Source of the DNA: Caulobacterales bacterium RIFCSPHIGHO2_01_FULL_70_19
Lineage (GTDB): Bacteria; Pseudomonadota; Alphaproteobacteria; Caulobacterales; Caulobacteraceae
Length of the DNA stretch: 64,000 nucleotides
Direction of reading: 5' to 3'
NCBI GenBank assembly: GCA_001794825.1
Contig: MGLK01000003.1
Span: 115,429-179,428, forward strand
Shown here: one piece after another, positions 59,769-64,000 of the stretch
Layout of the letters: every line of letters starts with the position of its first letter
How positions within the stretch are numbered: position 1 is the first letter of the stretch
Program-made: the position numbers and the translations under genes
The notes under the pieces: generated by a model
What the model was told of the DNA's origin: nothing
Seen by the model: the letters and a program-made list of their open reading frames with translations, nothing else
The model's database searches: none

Positions 59769-60171
59769 CGAATTCGACCCCGACATCGAGCGCCTTTTCG
59801 CCCGCGCCCCGGCGATGCCGGACGCCGCCCTGTTCACCGCCCAGGTGGAGCGACGGCTGCAGAAGGGCTCGGCCCTGCGCGGGCTCGCCCTCGGCATCGC
59901 GGGGATCGTCGGCGGCGTGGTCGCCGTCCGCGAAACCCTGACGGTCAACATCGGCTCCGGCGATGGCGTCGTCGCCGGGGAAGCGCTGGGGCAGGGGGTC
60001 CGCTCCGTGTCGTTCAACGCGCAGACCGCGATCCAGTCCGGTCTCGACCAGTTCGGCCTCGGCAACCTTGAGCTCGGTTCGATGGGCGGCATGCAGATGT
60101 TCTGGATCGCCGCCGGCGCCCTGATCGCCCTCGCCGCCGCCGGCGTGGTGCGGCTGTCCCAGGAAGTATGA
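59758..60171 (+). CDS. Membrane partner (putative anti-sigma protein) of the ECF factor
   Basis: 137 residues. An acidic cytoplasmic N-terminus (MSADEFDPDIERLFARAPAM) precedes a helix (about 42-60), a polar loop and a second helix (about 112-131). The arrangement resembles small anti-sigma proteins but lacks the zinc-binding HxxxCxxC motif. ATG 59758 with GGGGAGG overlaps the ECF gene by 11 bp. The anti-sigma role is inferred from position. Confidence 0.65.
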   Translation: MSADEFDPDIERLFARAPAMPDAALFTAQVERRLQKGSALRGLALGIAGIVGGVVAVRETLTVNIGSGDGVVAGEALGQGVRSVSFNAQTAIQSGLDQFGLGNLELGSMGGMQMFWIAAGALIALAAAGVVRLSQEV

Positions 60172-60177
60172 TGTGAC

Positions 60178-60195
60178 GGCCGCCGTCGGGCGGCC
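60178..60195 (+). terminator. Hairpin after the ECF operon
   Basis: GGCCGCC and GGCGGCC pair around a 4-nt loop, 7 bp after the last stop codon, followed by TATCTATA. Confidence 0.45.
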
Positions 60196-60230
60196 TATCT
60201 ATAAGGCTCCCTCGACCTGGAGCCTCCCCC

Positions 60231-61067
60231 ATGTCCAGCCAGAAGCAGGAAACCGTCCGCCGCCTCGCCGCGCCCGACATCAGGGCCCGCAAGGGCGGCG
60301 AACCGCTGGTCTGCCTGACCGCCTACGACGCCCCCACGGCCGCGATTCTCGACCCCCACTGCGACGTTCTGCTGGTCGGCGACAGCGTCGGCATGGTGGT
60401 TCACGGCCTGCCCAACACGGTCGGCGTCACCCTCGAGATGATGATCCTCCACGGCCAGGCGGTGATGCGGGGTTCACGGCGCGCCATGGTGGTCATCGAC
60501 ATGCCGTTCGGCTCGTACGAAGGCGGCAAGGAGCAGGCCTACGAGAACTGCGCGCGCGTCATGAAGGAGACCGGGGCGCAGGGCGTGAAGCTGGAAAGCG
60601 GCCCGACGGTGGCCGAGACCATCGCCTATCTGGTCCAGCGCGGCATTCCGGTGATGGGTCATGTCGGGCTGCGGCCGCAGGCGGTGCTGACCGACGGCGC
60701 CTTCAAGGCCAAGGGACGAACCGACGAGGAGCGCCTGCGCGTGATGTCCGAAGCCGAGGCCACCGCCGACGCCGGGGCCTTCGCGGTCGTCGTCGAGGGC
60801 GTCGCCGAGGGGCTGGCGAGGGACATCACCGCCGCGATCGACAAGCCGACCATCGGCATCGGCGCCTCGGCGGCGTGCGACGGCCAGATCCTCGTCGTCT
60901 CGGACATGCTGGGGCTGTTCGACTGGACGCCGAAGTTCGTGCGCCGCTACGCCGACCTGCGCGGCGAGATCGACCGCGCCGTGGCCGCCTACGCCCGCGA
61001 CGTCCGCGAGCGCCGTTTTCCTGCCGAAGTCGAGACCTACTTCTCGAAAAAGCCTGCAACGCCGTAA
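60231..61067 (+). CDS. panB: 3-methyl-2-oxobutanoate hydroxymethyltransferase
   Basis: First step of pantothenate synthesis: adds a hydroxymethyl group from methylene-THF to 2-oxoisovalerate. 278 residues, standard length. Metal and substrate residues lie in '[20 protein letters not shown]', '[15 protein letters not shown]' and '[10 protein letters not shown]'. Catalytic E is in '[20 protein letters not shown]' and the C-part ends '[20 protein letters not shown]'. ATG 60231 has GGAG upstream. In this genome it is the first gene of the panB - TPR - bamB - der row. Confidence 0.96.
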   Translation: MSSQKQETVRRLAAPDIRARKGGEPLVCLTAYDAPTAAILDPHCDVLLVGDSVGMVVHGLPNTVGVTLEMMILHGQAVMRGSRRAMVVIDMPFGSYEGGKEQAYENCARVMKETGAQGVKLESGPTVAETIAYLVQRGIPVMGHVGLRPQAVLTDGAFKAKGRTDEERLRVMSEAEATADAGAFAVVVEGVAEGLARDITAAIDKPTIGIGASAACDGQILVVSDMLGLFDWTPKFVRRYADLRGEIDRAVAAYARDVRERRFPAEVETYFSKKPATP

Positions 61068-61159
61068 GCGGCGCGTTGCGGCGGACAAGCCGACCCTCTA
61101 GGGTCCGGCCGGATCGAATTTAAGCGGCCTGACAGCCGTTTTCCGGGGGTGACGTTTCC

Positions 61160-61942
61160 GTGGTTGATGTCTTCGAGCAGGTCGAGGAGGAGCTCCGCTC
61201 CGACCGCTACAAGCGGCTGGCCCGCACCTGGCTGCCCGTCGCCGGCGGCGTGCTTGTGGTCGCCCTTCTCGCCGCCCTCGCCTGGTGGGGCTGGCAGAGC
61301 TGGGAGACCTCCAAGGCCGACAAGGCTTCGATCGCCTACGAGCGCGGCATCGAATCCCTCGAGGCGAACAATCCCACCGGCGCCGACGCGGCCTTCAGGC
61401 AGGCGGCGGACGAGGGGAACGGCGCCTACAAGGCCATGGCGCTGATGCAGCGCGCCGGCATCGCCCTCGACGCCAACCGCCCGGACGAGGCGCTCGCCCA
61501 CCTCGACGCCGCCGCCAAGGCCTCGCGCGATCCGTTGATCGCCGACGCCGCGGCGCTCAAGGCGGCCCGCGTCGCCATGGATTCCGCCTCGCTGGCGGAT
61601 ATCGAAGCCCGTCTCGAACCGCTGACCGGCGACGATCGCCCCTATCGCGCCTTCGCCGCCCTCGACCTTGCGCTCGCCCGACTGCAGCATGGCCAGGCCG
61701 ACGAGGCGCGTGAGGCGCTCGTGGTGCTGAAGAACAGTCTCGACACCCCCCCGATGGTCGGCCAGGTCGCCGACCTCGCCATTTCGACCATCGACGCCGG
61801 CGGGGCCGCCAATGTCGCGGCCATCGTGCGGGCGCAGGCCTCGATCCCCGCTCCGGAAGCGGCCGCCGCCCCTGCGGATCAGCCGACCGGAGGCGCGGAG
61901 CCGGCCGCTCCGGCCGCTCCGGCCCCCGCCGCACGCCCGTGA
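61160..61942 (+). CDS. TPR-containing membrane protein (YfgM-like)
   Basis: 260 residues: a cytosolic helix, one membrane segment (about 26-47), then tetratricopeptide repeats in the periplasm ('KASIAYERGIESLEANNPTG', 'KAMALMQRAGIALDANRPDE'), ending in an Ala/Pro tail. YfgM-type proteins act with SecYEG and outer-membrane assembly chaperones, and often lie next to bamB and der as here. Start GTG 61160; there is only a weak GGGGG ribosome site. Its stop lies 23 bp before bamB. Confidence 0.85.
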   Translation: MVDVFEQVEEELRSDRYKRLARTWLPVAGGVLVVALLAALAWWGWQSWETSKADKASIAYERGIESLEANNPTGADAAFRQAADEGNGAYKAMALMQRAGIALDANRPDEALAHLDAAAKASRDPLIADAAALKAARVAMDSASLADIEARLEPLTGDDRPYRAFAALDLALARLQHGQADEAREALVVLKNSLDTPPMVGQVADLAISTIDAGGAANVAAIVRAQASIPAPEAAAAPADQPTGGAEPAAPAAPAPAARP

Positions 61943-61965
61943 TCCCCGTTCCCAGGACGCCCGCC

Positions 61966-63381
61966 ATGAACCGTGTGCTCAAAGTCGCCCTGCTGTGCGG
62001 CCTCGCCGTCTCCGTCGCTTCCTGCGGCACGGTGCGGCGCGCCCTGCCGTTCGGCCTTGGCGGCCAGGACCAGCCCTCGGCCACCGCCACCGAGGGCCAG
62101 CGCATCTCGGTTCTCGAGTTCGAACAGCAGCTGGCGCCTTCCGCCGCGCTGGCCGGCCGCGACTTCTTCCTGCCGGGCCCGCAGGCGGCCACGGCCTGGA
62201 CCCAGCCGGGCGGCGGCGCCGACAACGCCGTCGAGCACGTCATCGCCGGCGCGAATCTGGAAGTCGCCTGGCGTCGCGACATCGGCGCAGGTTCGTCGCG
62301 GGTCCATCAGGTTATGGCCCCGGTGGTCGCCGACAACGGCCGCGTCTTCGTGCTGGACGGCGAGTCGACGGTCACGGCGGTCGACGCCGGCACCGGCGCC
62401 GTCGCCTGGCGCACCGACGTCAAGCCCGACGAGGCCGAGGCCGCGCGGGGCCTGTTCAGCTTCGGCGGCGGATCCAGCGGCGGCGGTTTCGGCGGCGGCG
62501 TGGCCATCGGCGGCGGCAAGGTCTTCGTCGCCTCCGGCTACCGGACGGTGACCGCTCTCGACCAGGCGACCGGTGCGGTGCTGTGGACGACGCCGGTGGA
62601 CGTGCCGATCCACGGAGCGCCGACCGTGGCTGGATCGCGCGTCTTCGTGGTCGACGTCGAGAACCAGATTTTCGCGTTCGACGTGAACACCGGCCTGCAG
62701 GACTGGTCCTACCGGGGCATTCCCGAGCCGGCCCGCATCATGCGCGCCTCCAGCCCGGCGGTGACCGGCGACACCGTCATCGCGCCCTTCTCCTCGGGCG
62801 AGCTCGTCGCCCTGCGGGCCTCCACCGGCCAGTCGCTGTGGACCCAGGTCCTGTCGCGCACCACCCGCACCAGCGCCCTGTCCGAGATTCGCGACATCGC
62901 CGGCCGGCCGGTGGTCAGCCGCGGCGTGGTCTACGCCGTCAGCCATTCGGGCCAGATGGCAGCCCTCGACGTCCGTTCGGGCCAGCCGAAGTGGCAGCTG
63001 CCGGTCTCCGGCGTCAACGCGCCGCTGCCGGTCGGCGACGTGGTCTACGTCGTCTCCAAGAGCGGCGAACTGACCGTCGTCAACCGCGAGTCGGGCCAGG
63101 TCTACTGGACCCGCGACCTGAACGAGGGACGGGCGCGCAAGGAGGGCGGCTTCCTCGGCTTCTTCGACCGCACCGTCACCCCGGAATGGTCGGGCCCGCT
63201 GCTGGCCTCGAACCGGCTGCTGCTGGTCAATTCGGACGGCGAACTGGTGGCGTTCGATCCCAAGACCGGCGCCCAGACCGCCTCGGTGCGCCTCGGCGGA
63301 CCGGCCTTCATCGCCCCGGCCGCCTACAATGGCGCGCTGTACGTGCTCACCGATCGCGGGACCCTCGTCAGCATTCGCTGA
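61966..63381 (+). CDS. bamB: Outer-membrane protein assembly factor BamB
   Basis: Lipoprotein of the BAM complex, 471 residues. The lipobox is SVASC at about residue 19. An eight-bladed PQQ-like propeller is shown by repeated units such as 'GRVFVLDGESTVTAVDAGTG', 'VFVASGYRTVTALDQATGAV' and 'LVAFDPKTGAQTASVRLGG'. ATG 61966 with AGGA was chosen over a GTG at 61939 that overlaps the TPR gene. A glycine-rich insertion (SFGGGSSGGGFGGGVAIGGG) at about 165-185 is unusual. Confidence 0.95.
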   Translation: MNRVLKVALLCGLAVSVASCGTVRRALPFGLGGQDQPSATATEGQRISVLEFEQQLAPSAALAGRDFFLPGPQAATAWTQPGGGADNAVEHVIAGANLEVAWRRDIGAGSSRVHQVMAPVVADNGRVFVLDGESTVTAVDAGTGAVAWRTDVKPDEAEAARGLFSFGGGSSGGGFGGGVAIGGGKVFVASGYRTVTALDQATGAVLWTTPVDVPIHGAPTVAGSRVFVVDVENQIFAFDVNTGLQDWSYRGIPEPARIMRASSPAVTGDTVIAPFSSGELVALRASTGQSLWTQVLSRTTRTSALSEIRDIAGRPVVSRGVVYAVSHSGQMAALDVRSGQPKWQLPVSGVNAPLPVGDVVYVVSKSGELTVVNRESGQVYWTRDLNEGRARKEGGFLGFFDRTVTPEWSGPLLASNRLLLVNSDGELVAFDPKTGAQTASVRLGGPAFIAPAAYNGALYVLTDRGTLVSIR

Positions 63382-63413
63382 CGGAATCCCTCCAGACGCG
63401 TTAGAAGGCCGAC

Positions 63414-64000
63414 ATGGCTCTGAAGGTCGCCATCGTCGGCCGCCCCAATGTGGGCAAGTCGACCCTGTTCAACCGCCTCGTCGGCAAGCGCCTGGCGCTG
63501 GTCGACGATCGCCCGGGCGTGACCCGTGACCGTCGCTACGCCGACGGGAACATCGGCGACATGGACCTGACCCTGATCGACACCGCCGGCTACGAGGACG
63601 TCACCGACGAAAGCCTCGAGGCCCGCATGCGCGAGCAGACCGAGGCGGCCATCGCCGACGCCGAGCTGATCCTGTTCATGATGGACGCCCGCGAGGGCGT
63701 GACCTCGCTGGACCGGATCTTCGCCGAGCGCCTGCGCAAGGTCGACAAGCCCGTCATTCTGCTGGCCAACAAGTCCGAGAGCCGCGAGAGCGGCGGCGGC
63801 GTGGGCGAGGCGCACGGCCTCGGCTTCGGCGAGCCCGTCGCCCTGTCGGCCGAGCACGGCGAGGGCATGGCCGACCTGTACGCCGCCATCGTCCAGGCCA
63901 GCGCCGACATCGAGCTGGCCGAGAGCGACGGGGAAGAGGCCGACAAGCCGATCCGCATCGCCGTCATCGGCCGCCCGAACGCCGGCAAGTCCACCCTGAT
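63414..64000 (+). CDS. der: Ribosome-associated GTPase Der (EngA), 3'-truncated
   Basis: Double GTPase required for 50S ribosome assembly. The frame starts at ATG 63414 and runs off the window. The first G domain has GRPNVGKST (G1), DTAGYED (G3) and NKSE (G4, a variant of NKxD). A linker follows, and the second G1, GRPNAGKST, appears in the final bases. Normal length is about 470-490 residues, so roughly 40% is in the window. Confidence 0.95.
   Translation, partial: MALKVAIVGRPNVGKSTLFNRLVGKRLALVDDRPGVTRDRRYADGNIGDMDLTLIDTAGYEDVTDESLEARMREQTEAAIADAELILFMMDAREGVTSLDRIFAERLRKVDKPVILLANKSESRESGGGVGEAHGLGFGEPVALSAEHGEGMADLYAAIVQASADIELAESDGEEADKPIRIAVIGRPNAGKSTL

Overview
The window is 64 kb of GC-rich chromosome from an alphaproteobacterium, most likely of the order Caulobacterales (Brevundimonas, Phenylobacterium or Caulobacter type). 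The pointers are the very high GC with dense ATGA/GTGA gene overlaps, the housekeeping run panB - TPR protein - bamB - der at the right end, a FixLJ-FixK pathway, EcfG-type (GGAAC-N16/17-CGTT) promoters and a PcoA/CopA-CopB copper pair. The taxonomy is inference. I see no rRNA, tRNA, CRISPR array, insertion sequence or prophage.

Layout. 0-21 kb is an envelope, stress and metal-resistance region: a TerC-type membrane protein with an RpoH-like sigma factor, a GNAT acetyltransferase, a Bax-inhibitor-1 protein, a small heat-shock protein, two adjacent HtrA/DegP proteases, a GST, a MarC protein, an NDUFS4-like protein, PRC-barrel-like exported proteins with EcfG-type promoters, a four-gene operon led by a LuxR-type protein with a C-terminal membrane anchor, then a copper block (copB-copA, a PepSY membrane protein, a Cu+ P-type ATPase and cueR) with two CueR-type operators.

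21.4-53.5 kb is the most notable part. Fourteen TTGAT-N4-ATCAA-like boxes (the Fnr/FixK recognition sequence) sit in short gaps, mostly 50-80 bp before start codons. Near the middle are genes for a haem-PAS FixL-type kinase, a FixJ-type regulator, a receiver-only regulator and a FixK-type Crp/Fnr protein whose recognition helix fits that box. The box-linked genes are four double-domain universal stress proteins, a succinyl-CoA:acetate CoA-transferase, a lipoprotein cytochrome c, flavodoxin-fold quinone reductases, an SDR, a zinc alcohol dehydrogenase, Hsp20, a Nudix hydrolase, dodecin, a PEP-synthase operon, a sulfide:quinone oxidoreductase, an ABC exporter and several tiny proteins. This looks like a compact low-oxygen survival regulon. 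It does not contain the cbb3 oxidase genes usually linked to FixK. Inside it an RND efflux operon (adaptor, pump, SqrR/BigR-like ArsR repressor, DUF302) carries a double ArsR operator next to the SQR, suggesting control by reactive sulfur.

53.5-64 kb returns to general functions: SodC, an ArsC-like protein, a GH3 beta-glucosidase, a Vgb-like propeller with a cytochrome c, a DUF2188 protein, a DUF6249-like membrane protein, an ECF sigma factor with its membrane partner, panB, a YfgM-like TPR protein, bamB and the start of der. Coordinates and starts were derived by reading the sequence. Family assignments rest on recognised motifs, not on database searches.
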